This document shows positions 1-13,100 of a stretch of 64,000 bases of DNA, one piece after another. Position 1 is the stretch's first letter. Every line of letters begins with the position of its first letter. Where the stretch lies: contig CM055279.1 of the NCBI GenBank assembly GCA_029237695.1, positions 3,924,323 to 3,988,322 of the forward strand. Direction: 5' to 3'. Source of the stretch: Conchocele bisecta. Lineage: Eukaryota > Mollusca > Bivalvia > Lucinida > Thyasiridae. Made by a program: the position numbers and the translations under genes. Below the pieces are notes generated by a model. It was given only the letters and a program-made list of their open reading frames with translations, did not search any database and was not told the origin of the DNA.

Positions 1-135
1 GTCGGGTTGATTTAATTTCTGATCAGTGTAGATCCTGAACTATCCTGATAATATATTAGTCCAGGTCTGGAATTATCTCTCGTTGTATCGCTGTATTTTG
101 ATGTTATTGATCTCGAAAAAGGGTAATATCTTACA

Positions 136-230
136 TAAATGACGTCGAAAGCTGACACAAAATTCAGAGCTCATGCGGAATTGAATTCCGCATAAGCTCT
201 GAATTTTGTGTCAGCTTTCGACGTCATTTA
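136..230. repeat. Near-perfect 95-bp palindrome (fold-back repeat)
   Basis: The two arms start TAAATGACGTCGAAAGCTGA and are exact inverted copies around a short centre. A diverged relative lies at 17211-17291 and a partial arm near 21110-21135, so this is a dispersed family. No coding capacity is seen. Confidence 0.85.
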
Positions 231-345
231 CAGGAAGCATTACCAAGTTTTGAAATGAATATCAACGAAAAACGCTGTTGAGACAGGGGAGGTAATTCCA
301 TTCAGATTCCTTTCACATCATTCACTGTGGTTGTAATGTAGGATT

Positions 346-585
346 GATTTGTTTATTGGTGCTTAATGGCCTATCAACAGCAAGGGTCATTTAAGGCCGG
401 GCCAATGGGTTCGATCCCGTATTTATCTGCTGCATTGGCGTGAGGGTGGGGGGTGGTGTGTAACCAGATTTATCCCTCACATACAAGAATACCAAAGACG
501 TACCTGGGGGTCAAACCAGGTGTCCATTCGGGATTCCCGATTGTTAAGAGCTAATCTAAACATGGACTGATTGATTGATTGATTG
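346..585. repeat. SINE-like dispersed repeat
   Basis: The sequence begins with a TTTGTTTATTGGTGCTTAA-type stretch and includes a tRNA B-box-like GGGTTCGATCCCG. It ends near a short ATTG repeat. Longer relatives occur at 26578-26905 and, for the 3' part, 32795-33010. The tRNA ancestry is inferred from the B-box only. Confidence 0.55.
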
Positions 586-859
586 GAGATTTATGTCAAC
601 TTTCTCTTGGTCTGTACTAAGCTTGTATTTGTTAGGCTAAATAATGTTTCTGTTGAGGAGCAGAGATGTCTCGATCTAAAGAGCTATTCCAACATGAATT
701 GATTAATTTGTGTTTTAACGCAGTTTAATCTAAGCAACGGGACGTCAATTCTAGTGTCACAGGTGCCCCAGAAGTACATGTAGTTCTAAGGGAAGTTTCT
801 GAGTTTGGTCACCTATTTATAAGACCAATCAAAAATACTGCAGCAAGTCAATTAAGAAA

Positions 860-930
860 GCGTTATAACAAAGATAAGACTAAGGTATTTGATGTCTTTG
901 TTTTGGCGGATACGACGATGAGTGACGTCT
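860..930 (-). pseudogene. Decayed partial copy of mitofusin exon 16
   Basis: On the minus strand, 930-860 aligns with the 3' half of the exon at 988-1122 and with its downstream intron. Shared segments include CAAAGACAT and GTTATAA. The donor GT of the parent has become AT in the copy (AAATACC against CAGGTACC), so it should not splice. It is a local tandem duplication that has diverged. Confidence 0.55.
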
Positions 931-987
931 ATAAAACTGGTTCAAGTTACTAATTAAAGCTTTATAACATAGAGAGGACCAAGGTAC

Positions 988-1122
988 CTGAATGTCTTTG
1001 CCTTTGCGGACACAGCGTTGAGTTGAGTAACGGCGACGTCCAGGTCCTTTATGTCAGTCTCCAATTTCTCCTTGGAGATATCGGCATGTTTGCACAACCT
1101 CGCGAATGTCGACGTCAGCTCT
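988..1122 (-). CDS. Mfn: Mitofusin exon 16 (HR2 coiled coil)
   Basis: This 135-nt exon encodes the HR2 start ([20 protein letters not shown] and onwards), the C-terminal heptad repeat through which mitofusins tether membranes. The acceptor CTACAG lies at 1123-1128 and the donor GTACCT at 987-982. It begins with one base completing a Gln codon and ends with two bases of an Arg/Ser codon. Confidence 0.9.
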
Positions 1123-4100
1123 CTGTAGGAAAAAGGAGAAAATTAAAACTGTTTAAAGGCACTGGCTCTCAGATATGCAGAGAAAGTGATAAAACCGATT
1201 TATAGTAGAAACTGTATTACTTTTATATTTATCATATTTCTGAACCTAATGAGACGCCTAAATAAAATGGACATAGTACATATATACGATTACTATTACT
1301 GTCACTTGGTGGCTATAGTTAGACCAATGTAATTAGTGGCTCAACTTCTGAAGGCGTCAGTGGAATAAGGGGGCTAACTCCATCATGGAGTTAGCCCCCT
1401 TATTCCACTGACCCCTTCAATTACGACTCCTAACACTTATTACTGAATTAGTCCCCATATTGTTGCTTGAAAAGGGAGTTAGCCTCCTTTTTTTCACTGA
1501 CCTCTTCAGTTACTATATTTCTGTAACTTACAGCTTGAACGTTCGCTCCCGCATCTTTTTGGTGCACAATATACTCTCAGGGATTCCGCTGGCGATCGCC
1601 ACTTTCGCAATTGGCGATAAAAATAAACAATTGGCGATAAAAAATGACAATTATCTAAAAAAAAAAGATTTTTTATTTTTTTTGAAGTGGCGATTTTTTT
1701 ATTTTCCCCAGCGGAATCCCCGACTCTATATACAATTACTATCTCTATAACTTACTGCTAAAGGGATCAGTGGAAGAAGGGGGCTAACTCCCTCATGGAA
1801 TAAGCCCCCTTCTTCCACCGACAGGCTTCAGTTACAACTTCTAACACTTACTGCTGTACTTGGTGGCTACAGTTAGAACTCGTCAGATCAACAATCAATC
1901 GAAGTTTGCTGCTGGCGTAGTCCACGTATTGTTGCTTGAACGCTCGCTCTCGTGCCTTATTGGTCCAGGACATACGTTCGTACACATACACTCCCACGTA
2001 CATCCCGCCAACAAGTGCTAGCACCTTAAAGCCCACCGCCTTCCAGATCTAAAACAAGAAAGTTTAGAAGTTGAAAGTGATTGTGTTTAACGTCCCAGCA
2101 ACAGATAAGGTCATATAGAGATGGGACCTTGGTTTCAAGTCTCATCCAAGAGACAAAGAAAATAAGAAAGTAAGTAACGTGCAATGATTGGTGCAGTGGT
2201 TGATGAGTAACATATAACTCAATTGCAGAAGCAATGTTCACCATAATACTTATAAAATTAATTAGATTTTCCGTCATGGAGGGGACGGGGGTGGGGGTGT
2301 GGAGGCACGTGTTAAAACTGTTATTGGCGTTTTTAGGACTGTTAATATAAAACATTTACTGTATACTGTTCTTGTCCTTTCGTTAACTGTTGTCTATATA
2401 ACTTGATTTTGAACATTTGAAAATCTAGACAAGAGTTGACAAAAAGTTCACAGTACACGTAGAGAAGCGGCAAACTTACCAAGCCTCCGATAATGAGGAA
2501 GCCAACCGTGGACTTGGACGTGAGGGTCGCGAAGGCCGTGATGAGTTTGAGCATAGCCTCGTTCTGGTTTTCGGCCATCAGGTTAACCTGGGGCATCACT
2601 GGGTTATCTCCCTGCAAAACACATGGAGAAATACATAGACAATAACACGTTAAATGTCTTATGATATCAAGTTTATCAGCCAAGGTTAGGAAACGCGTAT
2701 GAATTGATATTAAAACACAGTAGCCTGGTATTCTATTTATCAGGTAACATTTATGCTGAAATATGACCACAGATGACGTCACTATCTATGGACAGAATGC
2801 GGACTTGTTTACGCTGCTTCATTATACCGACGTCAATCGGTAACGTCACGTGACGTCATCCAACAAATGGAACATCAGTTTTCACTTCGTTGTAACCTGG
2901 ATGTGTGTATCAGTAGCCGATTTCATCAACAGTGCAAAGTATACTTTACTAGCAAAGTATACTTTGAGGGAGAAATCATTTATTTTTCCTGAAATGCATT
3001 ATTTCATATAGAACTAACAAATGCATATATTTCATGATTAAAAGTATGCAGAATTATTATACTGAATTTATTACATTATCATTTAATAAATTCAGTATAA
3101 TAACAATTAATAAATTTATCATAAAATTGAAAATTTCTCCCTCAAAGTATACTTTGCTACTAAAGTATACTTTGCAATGTTGGTGAAATAGGCTACAGGT
3201 CAATGCCTGGTACAGCAACATGTTATCAGTCAGTACGTATTCGGTCAATACAGGGCAGGTTACCTGACACAAGGTAATTGCTAGATAATGATGGACAATA
3301 TCAGGGGCCTATTTCATCAACATTGCAAAGTATACTTTCCTAGCAAAGTATACTTTGAGGGAGAAATTTTCAATTTTAGAATAAATTTATTAATTTTTAT
3401 TATACTGAATTTATTACATCACAGCCAATTTTTGCTGTGATAATGTAATAAATTCAGTGTAATAATTCTGCATAGTTTTAATCATCAAATATACACAATC
3501 GTTAGTTCTGCATGAAATAATGCATTTCGGAAAAATCAATGATTGCTCCCTCAAAGTATACTTTGCTAGGAAAGTATACTTTGCAATTTTGATGAAATCG
3601 GCTACAGGCTAGTTTCGTGGGAGATCAAGTTTATCAGGCAAGGCCTGGAAATGAGTTCTGAGGTTCGTGAAGGAAATCATACAGTTTCCATGCCAAGCCT
3701 CATAAACTTAATATCACTCAAAAGACACCAGCCTGATATTCTATTTATCAGGCAACGTTTTATACCGAGAAATGTGAATGTATTATTATATAATTCCAGC
3801 ACAAAAATATTTACACAATTCCCTAACATTTGATTGGCCCGTAGCAAGTCTCTGTCCAAAATGTATATCCCAGTAAACTCTCACGCCGAACTACTTTCCG
3901 TAACCGTGAGGCGCAGTTAAAATAATTCTTAAGAAAACGGAAAATAAACACATTTTCTTGATGAATTTATTTCAAATGCTGGAATTATAAGGAATGAATG
4001 GCCTTTTTGTGGAATTTATCGGGGATATAAACTTGTAAAAGTCGCAGGAATACTGGACGAGGCCTTAAAAAATTACAATTTTCGAAAAAAAATATTTATT

Positions 4101-7100
4101 TTTTTTCGACAATTGTCACGGTAATTTTGTATCGCTTAGTCCAGTATTCCCGCGACTTTTCCAAGTTTATACCCCAATAAATTCCACAAAAAGGCCATTC
4201 ATTCCTATAGTATTTTTTAAATTATTTTTGCAGAAAGGATTTATAGAGGATCTCAAAAAAGTTCCCATTTGATAGTCACACACTATTTAGAGGCTCGGTG
4301 CATAAATTTTGCATGACTTGTTTCATAAATCTCATATCAAATGGAAACTTGTTTGAGATCCTCTATTATAGTACTCACAGACTCGAGACTTTGTCCGAGC
4401 GCCCCTAGAGTCTGAACTCCCATCAGTTTCCTCATCAGGTTACCGGGACCCAGCGAGAATCGAAAGGCAACATCTTCAGAAAAGTCCGCACACAGGTTAC
4501 GACAGTCAAGTCGGTAGGCAATTTCAAAGTCGCGTTTCGGCATCATTTGGAAAATCTGTTGTTTCGCCTCTTCCGGTAACAGGACTGATAGTCGCTCTGT
4601 GTGAAGATAGAAATAAGTTTTTGACTCATTAAAGATGGGATATAACTGCAGTAGTACAAGGTTTTCAAGTAAAAATCCCTGTTTTCTTTATTTCTTCACT
4701 AAAATATATGGGCCGCGTCATGCGAAAACCGGGCTTAATGACAACAATTTCATTTTTCACTTTTTTGCATATTCTGAATAGCACATCTTTTAAAAGTCAT
4801 ATACCACAAAAAAATATCAATGTATCTCAATTATTTTTCATGTTACATGTATTTTTGTAACACGTGGTAGAAGCGCAAACGACGTTTTAGCTCAATGACG
4901 TCGCAATTACGACGTTAACATTAACGGGCGACTTCAACGTCAATAAGAACGTTTAAGCGTAATGGAGTAGTAAACGAATAGGCCTGCCATGTAGGTTGAG
5001 TTTAAGAAGTGTATGTATAATTTTATACTATTAGTGAATAATTGACAAACGACACGTAACCTTGGGCAAAGTCAACATTATCTTGTGTGTACTTTTTGCA
5101 CAACTACGAACGCCAAAAATATGTGAGCCGCGCCGTGCGAAAACCGGGCTTAATGACAACATTTTCAGTTTTTACTTTTTCGCGTATTCTGAATTGTACA
5201 TCTTTTAAAAGCCATATGCCGCCAAAATTATCAATGTATCCCAATTATGTTTCATTTTAGAAGTAGTTTTATGACGCGTAGTAAAAACTTATATGACGTT
5301 TTAGATCAATGACGTCGAAATTACGACGTTTTTATCAACGGCGTAAACAAGGGGTGTTGATCCGGACAAGTCCTATAGATTTGTCATCTTCGATCGCATG
5401 TCAACCAAATTTGGATATCTCGTAGCCTGGCCAAGTGTCTCCCATTAGGCCAATACAAAGTATGAACATTATGTTTATGGCTCGGGTTGCAGTTGCTAAT
5501 GTAACGCTATGTTTTGGATTGCGGCCCAAGTAACGTAATTTCGTATGAATAATTTTCAAATAAGGCAGAGTGAGGCGTTTCCCTGTTGTTTGCTGCTGTC
5601 TGAAATAATTTTGGGGAATAATAGCGACATCATTTAACATTTCGTATGCGATGACATATTTTAAAGTAGGCAGTAGGCCGCTTATAACATTAACTTTGTG
5701 ACAAAACACGATACCGGGCAGATTTGGTAGCGTGATACCTTATAATTGTCGCCGTGTGTCTTTCTTGAGGATCGCATTACCATCGCCTGACCTACATTAT
5801 TATGCAGTCAAGTGATACTCTGATGATTTGATACTACACAAGCACTTTCGACTACAAAAGCAAGTTTATGACCATCACATTTCCAATTAATATGTTGATG
5901 CATTTATTTTAAATTCAATACAAACCCCGGATATTTATGTCATTATATAGCTGCGTGTCTACCTCCATTTATGATAAAATGAGTGGCATTAAATGGCACA
6001 TCATTCGCTAAGTACTGGATAGAATTGCTCAAAAGTCTCAATTTACCAAGATAATAGATGGTAATATCGTTGGCATACACTAGGTTGTTCATATTTAAGA
6101 TTATTTAGGAATCAAAGTGCAGCGTAAGCGAAGACTTCGCTGATATGTAGCCAGTTAAATTAAGCGTTCACCATTTTGAATTCATAAGGACAACGACGAA
6201 AAAGAGTAAAAATGTCAAAGAACGACAATTAGGCGACAATGTACAGCGCCTGAAGCATTTCTACGTCATTGATGCTGCGAGGAACTCGTGCAAGTATCCT
6301 TGCTATAATATTTCACGACACCATGGCTATAACGTCAAACATGTATTCATGTTCAATGACGTCACAAGTACGTGACGTCAAGTCTTGACGTCATAATATG
6401 TGTACCGAGGTACAAGGTATCGCGTCTCATATTAGTGAAAGTTTCAGTAAGTTATCATTTTCCCTTTTCTGTTCACACTTAATGTTAACTGACACCAGTA
6501 AACATAATTGGGAGGGCAAAATGTGAACTTTTACGGCGACGCTAGACAATAATTTGAAACGTCGTTTTTCCGACGTCGTTTACCGCTTTTCATGACGTTG
6601 TCATTAAGCCCGGTTTTCGTATGGCGTGGCCCATATGTTGTTACCACATTGACGTGTCTCTTGAGTGGTAATAACATACATGTATACTTTTATGGAGACA
6701 TAAACAAAATAATAAGATTTTATTTCAACACTGTGATGGCAATGAGTTCATTGCTAAAATGATGAATTAAATTTTGTCATCTACTGTTGTTTTTTTGTTT
6801 TTTTTCTCTCAATAAAACATAATTATTTTCATTACAACAAAATCATCTCCATGTTTTGCTAATAAAATATGTAAGACAATTAAAATAGCAATGGATGACA
6901 ATATCCAGCCACACATTTGTGGCAGTGACTGGAGAAATGTGTCCAAAGGCGTTTGTGACCAGACTAGCTTTCAGGGGGGGGGGGGGCGTTTCACTAAACT
7001 TCGTACGACTAAAATGTTTGTTTTAAAGTGCAAAGTTAGGATCGTCTGGATATTCAATTGATGGATTTACATTTATTGAGCATAGTCAATAAATGTAAAT

Positions 7101-10100
7101 CCAATAATTGTTTACAAGAAAAAAGTGTGAAATTTACAGACTATCATAATTTTGCACTTAAGAACATTTTAGTCGCACAAAGTTTAGTGAAACGGGCCCC
7201 AGGTATTTCAATGTCTAAATAGTGAACCCTGATCATAATGAGGGGACACGCAGGCTTTTCTGGGTCTACACTGGTTGCAAGAGGTCATAAGCCCCATTTC
7301 TCCAGTCATAGCCACATTAAATATTATAAACAAGTGTCAATGTCAACAAGGAAATGCATATTACAGTATACATGTATACCAAGTTTGATCACAATTCTGT
7401 AATTCTTTGATCACAATTCTCTAGCCACGATAAACGCATATATAGCAAATTCAGTTAAGATCCATCAAGTAGAACTTATTGCGTGGACCATCCATGTCCG
7501 CAACCCGTATGTTCTACCAAGGTGAAATTAAAGCAGTTATCTCAAGACAAAAGAATTATTCTTACATATATAATCATTAATGTGATTTAAAAAAAATAAT
7601 TACCACAAGTAACTGAAAATCATGTGATTGTGATATTAAAGCCATGACTTTAACCCTTCCTACGCTCTTGACGGAAATGGCCGTCTGCTGTTTTTCATTT
7701 TTGCTTTAATTCTTGACAAAAACATGGTTTTGACAGCACATGAGAATCGTCTCCACTGGAGACGATTCTCATGTGCTGTCAAAACCAGGTTATTGTCGAG
7801 AAATATTGAAAACTAGATTTGTCAGTAAGCGGGGGCTTACGGAATACCCCCCCGCGTCAGCCCTGGCGTACAATGAATTCCAGCTTGCATACTATCATTT
7901 TCAGATAAAAGACTATGTCAGCACATATGGAGAGTGCGATGGTGGTTCCAGTTGAAACAAGAGCTGTAGGAGAACAGCATAGCTCGACTACGAGAGTTGT
8001 CGATGTACACATAGCTTGACAAAGAAGGTGGCTGTGGCCTGCCTAAAAATCTTAACCAAGGTTGACTAAAAACCTTAACCAAGGGAAATTAAGTAAGTAA
8101 TTCAAGGTTAAATGTAGGTCAATGTCAGATATAGGTCAGGGGTTATTGATGTACATCACTAGGAGATGAAGTTTTCCAAGTATGGTTTCTGTAGGCCCAG
8201 GAGTATTCCATATACAAGCTTGACTAAAAACCGTAACCAAAGGGAAATAACTAAGTAATCCAAGGATAAAAGTAGGTCAAGGTCAAATATAGGTCAGGGA
8301 TTATTGATGTACATCACTAGGAGATGAAGTTGTCCAAGTATGGTTGATGTAGGCCCAGGAGTAGTCCATATACAAGCTTGACTATAAACATTAACCAAGT
8401 AATTCAAGGTTAAATGTAGGTGAAGGTAAAATAAAGGTCAGGGGTTATTGATGTACATCCCTATGAGAAAAAGTTATCCAAGTATGGTGTCTGGATGCAC
8501 AATAGTATTCCATGTACACGCTTGATTAAAAACCTTAACCAAGGTTGACTAAAAACCTTAACCAAGGGGAATTAAGTAAGTAATTCAAGAGGAAATGTAG
8601 GTGAAGGTCAAATATAGGTCAGGGGTTATTGATGCACATCACTAGGAGATGAAGTTGTCCAAGTATGGTGGGTGTAAGGCCAGTAGTATTCCATATACAA
8701 GCTTGACTAAAAACCATAACCAAGGGGAAATTAACTAAGTAATTGAAGAGGAAATGTAGGTCAAGGTCAAATATAGATCAGGGGTTATTGATGTACATCC
8801 CTATGAGAAAAGGTTGTCCATGTATGGTATCTGTATGCACAATAGTATTCCATGTACCAGCTTGACTAAAAACCTTAACCAAGCTTGACTAAAAACGTTA
8901 ATCAAGGGGAATTAAGTAAGTAATTCAAGAGGAAATGTAGGTGAAGGTCAAATATAGATCAGGGGTTATTGATGTACATCACTAGGAGATGAAGTTGTCC
9001 AAGTATGGTGGGTGTAGGGCCAGTAGTATTGCATATACAAGCTTGACTAAAAACCTTAACCAAGGGGAATTAAGTAAGTAAAAATTCAAGAGGAAATGTA
9101 GGTTCAAGGTCATAAGAATTCAAGTTATGATGTACATCACTAGGAGATAAGTTGTCCAGTATGGTGGGTGTAGGGCCATAGTATTGCTATACAAGCTTGG
9201 ACTAAAAACCTAACAAGGGGAATTAAGTAAAGTATCAGGAAATGTAGGTCAAGGGGTCAAATATAGTCAGTTATTGTGTACATCCCTATGAGAAAAGGTT
9301 GTCCAAGTATGGTGTCTGTATGCACAATAGTGTTCCATGTACAAGCTTGACTAAAAACCTTAACCAAGGTTGATTAAAAACCTTAACCAAGGGGAATTAA
9401 CTAAGTAATTCAAGAGGAAATGTAGGTCAAGGTCAAATATAGATCAGGGGTTATTGTATTAGTGTAGGGCCAGTAGTATTCCATATACAAGCTTGACTAA
9501 AAACCTTAACCAAGGCGTGACGGTGACGCGACGCCGGGGTGACAACATAAGCTCTACTTATTCTTCGAATAGTCGAGCTAAAAAGCAAACTAGACATTCT
9601 AAGTCCGTGACCTTGACCCCTGGCATAAATGGGGGTCGTAGGTTTGTTGCAGAATGATGAATGAGTGTCAGAGAAGGGCCGGGTAAAATATCACTGCATT
9701 CCGCAAAGGGAAAGAGAAGTTATAAGGAAATTTACATTTGTTAAGTTTTAGTTTTTTTCTAAGTTTATAAGTCCGTGACCTTGAGCCCTGGCATAAATGG
9801 GGGTCATAGGTTTGTTGCAGAATGATGTATGAGTGTCAGAGAAGGGGTGGGTAAAATATGAAAGATTTCCGCAAAGGGAAAGAGAAGTTAAAAGGAAAAG
9901 TACTATACTTATGTGGCTTATCACATGTTAAATATTAGCCACATAAAACGATTTTTAGCCACGTAAAAGGATTTTTTAGGTGGCTAATTGTAACCAACCC
10001 TATCCTTTACTAAGTCCATAACCCTCTGGGGCTAGCCACATAAGTACCCTAATGTGTGCCCGGAAAGACGGACGGACGTACTCATCACAGTATACTTGTG

Positions 10101-13100
10101 AACCCACTTGCTTGTGCACCTATAAATAGTCTGCTTGTGCAGCTGGGTGCACAAGAAAAAGTGATGCACAAGTACCTCTTGTACTCATGAATTGATCCAC
10201 AAGTATACCTGGCTGAGTACATCCGAGTCCGTCCGATACCGATAGTCGGACACTTTGCCGATGGACATCTGATGCTTGTGCACTAACTTTCGTGACAAGC
10301 ACCACAAGACCCTTGTGAGCTGAAATAAAGTAGTCTGCTTGTGCACCTGGGTGCACAAGAAAAAATTGATGCACAAGGGCCTCTTGTACACACGAATGGA
10401 ACCACAAGTATGCCTGGTTGAAGACGGACGGACGGACAGACGGACGGACGTTCTTACATTAGGGTACTTATGTGGCTTATCACATGTTAAATATTAGCCA
10501 CATAAAACGATTTTTAGCCACATAAAACGATTTATTATGTGGCTAATTATAACCAACCCTATCCTTTAACAAGTCCATAACCCTGTGGGGCTAGCCACAT
10601 AAGTACCCTAATGTGTGCCCGGACGGACGGACGGACGGACGTTCTTACGAGAGCTACATTGTGAGGTTATTTCCTTTGATGTTTACACTGTGGGGTTAAC
10701 CTCACAATGTAGCAACTTATTCCGTTATTTTCTTCCTTAACGATTCTCTTACGGAATAAATCGCATAATATGCAAATGAGCTAGCCATTAGTTAATTATA
10801 TTTGAAAAACACTTATCCAAGTGTCTTAAATAGGGCGGTGGGTGGGTTTCAGCACAACACAGCAACCTCACAATGTAGCTCTCGTAAGTACGGACGGACG
10901 GACGGACGGACAAGCCGACTCCAGTATACCCCCCAACAACTTCGTTGCGGGGGGGGGTATAATAAAACATTTCCAGCAGACGATAAAATTTAATTCAGCG
11001 TAGTAAGGGTTGAAGGTACATGCTCACTCTGTAAGGTAGTAAGGGTTGAAGGTACATGCCACTTAAGGTAGTAATTGGGTACATGCTCACTCTGTAAGGT
11101 AGTAAGGGTTGAAGGTACATGCTCACTCTGTAAGGTAGTAAGGGTTGAAGGTACATGCTCACTCTGTAAGGTAGTAAGGGTTGAAGGTACATGCTCACTC
11201 TGTAAGGTAGTAAGGGTTGAAGGTACATGCTCACTCTGTAAGGTAGTAAGGGTTGAAGTACATGCTCACTCTTGGTAGGGTCAAGGTATGGGTTGAAGGT
11301 ACATGCTCACTCTGTAAGGTAGTAAGGGTTGAAGGTACATGCTCACTCTTGGTAGTAGTAAGGTGGGAGGTTGAAGGTCATGCTCACTCTGGTAGTAGTA
11401 AGGTGAAGGGTTGGAAGGTACATGCTCACTCTGTAAGGTAGTAAGGGTTGAAGGTACATGCTCATCTGTAAGGGTGTAAGGGTTGGAAGGTACATGGCTC
11501 ACTCTGGGTTAAGGGTATAAGGTTGAAGGGTACATGCTCACTGGGTAAGGTAGTAAGGGTTGAAGGTACAGCTCCTCTGTAAGGTATTAAGGGTTAAGGT
11601 ACATGCTCACTCTGTAGGGTAGTAAGGTTGAAGTACTGTCACTCGTAAGGTAGTAAGGGTTGAAGGTACATGCTCACTCTGTAAGGTAGTAAGGGTTGAA
11701 GGTACATGCTCACTCTGTAGGGTAGTAAGGGTTGAAGGTACATGCTCACTCTGTAAGGTAGAAGGGTTAAGTACATGCTCACTGTAGGTAGAAGGGTTGA
11801 AGGTACATCACGTAGGGTATAAGGTGAAGGTAATCACTCAGTAGGGTAGTAAGGGTTGAAGGTACATGCTCACTCTGTAGGGTAGTAAGGGTTGAAGGTA
11901 CATGCTCACTCTGTAGGCACAACAAGGTCTTTATAGGAGACAACATCCGAGACATTTTCTGGCAAAATAAACATTCGTTCACCATTACCCCACGTATTGA
12001 TCGGTAGTATTATACATTTTATATCAGACATAAATTTCCACACTGATATCAGGGGCGATAACCGTGTTTCCTTAAAATGTTAACGAATATTGCTATTTAT
12101 TCTCTGTATTTATTTTGTGATGTGCAATGATCATACTTCATAATCTATCGAAAATATTATTTTTTCAGGTGACGCATTTCATTAGTATAAAGAATTAAAA
12201 AATATTATGCCTCATTTGCATATGAAAATAGCCTGATACCACCGCGAGTCACTACCAGTAAAATAAATATTAGTAAATGATTATATCTGTATAGTGGGCA
12301 CTCGTAATTTTTAGAACTGGTGGAATAGTGACACAATTATACACTTATTTAATTCCTATAAATAACATTTTGTGCCTATTGAGTGGGCATGTACCTTTAA
12401 TAAGTTGCTGAAATCAATATATGGCTCTGACTGGCTAATGGCACTTATGGGATTGGTGACCAGTGTAGCTCTTGATCAAACAGCACACTCCTGTAGCCTG
12501 ATAACGATATATATTGCTTGTTAGAAACATAACAGGTCTTTCATTGATGCGTTGATACCTTCGATTTGATATATGACATGACCATATTTGGTCAAAAATA
12601 AAATTTGACCCCAATTTTACCACACGGGCCACGCCCATTTTTCACCCCGGGGTCACCATGTTCGCAACTTTGAAAGAGCATTCTACATCAATCATTCCTA
12701 CCAAGTTTCGTCGAAATCCGGCTAACGGTTCATGAAGATTTTTTAAGAATTTATGCTATTTTTAGACGGCGGCCATCTTGGATTAGCGATGACCTACATG
12801 TTAACAAACCTGAAAAGGCTTCACCCATTAACCATAACTTTTAAGTTTGGCTACCATGGGCCAAGTGGTTCATGTGAAGAAGAATTTTGAAATCTCTAAT
12901 TCAAGAACGACCTTTTGACCTTTCGGCGGCCATCTTGGATGACATAACCATCCGATTTCGACAAAATATGCACCAGAGTGATCGCCTCGTTGATACCTTC
13001 GATTTGATTTGATATATGACATGATCATATTCGGTCAAAGATTTAACCCCAATTTGACCCCACGGGTCACGCCCATTTTTGACCCCGGGGTCACTATTTT

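Noticed and set aside
5401..5709. 102-codon minus-strand frame as a transposase of the 1.9-kb element
   Set aside because: No DDE or zinc-finger signature and short length. Treated as chance.
8040..9520. CRISPR-like array
   Set aside because: Units are contiguous and diverged, without constant short repeats separated by unique spacers, and the DNA is animal.
10995..11502. Open frames with a 12-residue period on both strands
   Set aside because: Direct translation of the 36-bp minisatellite.
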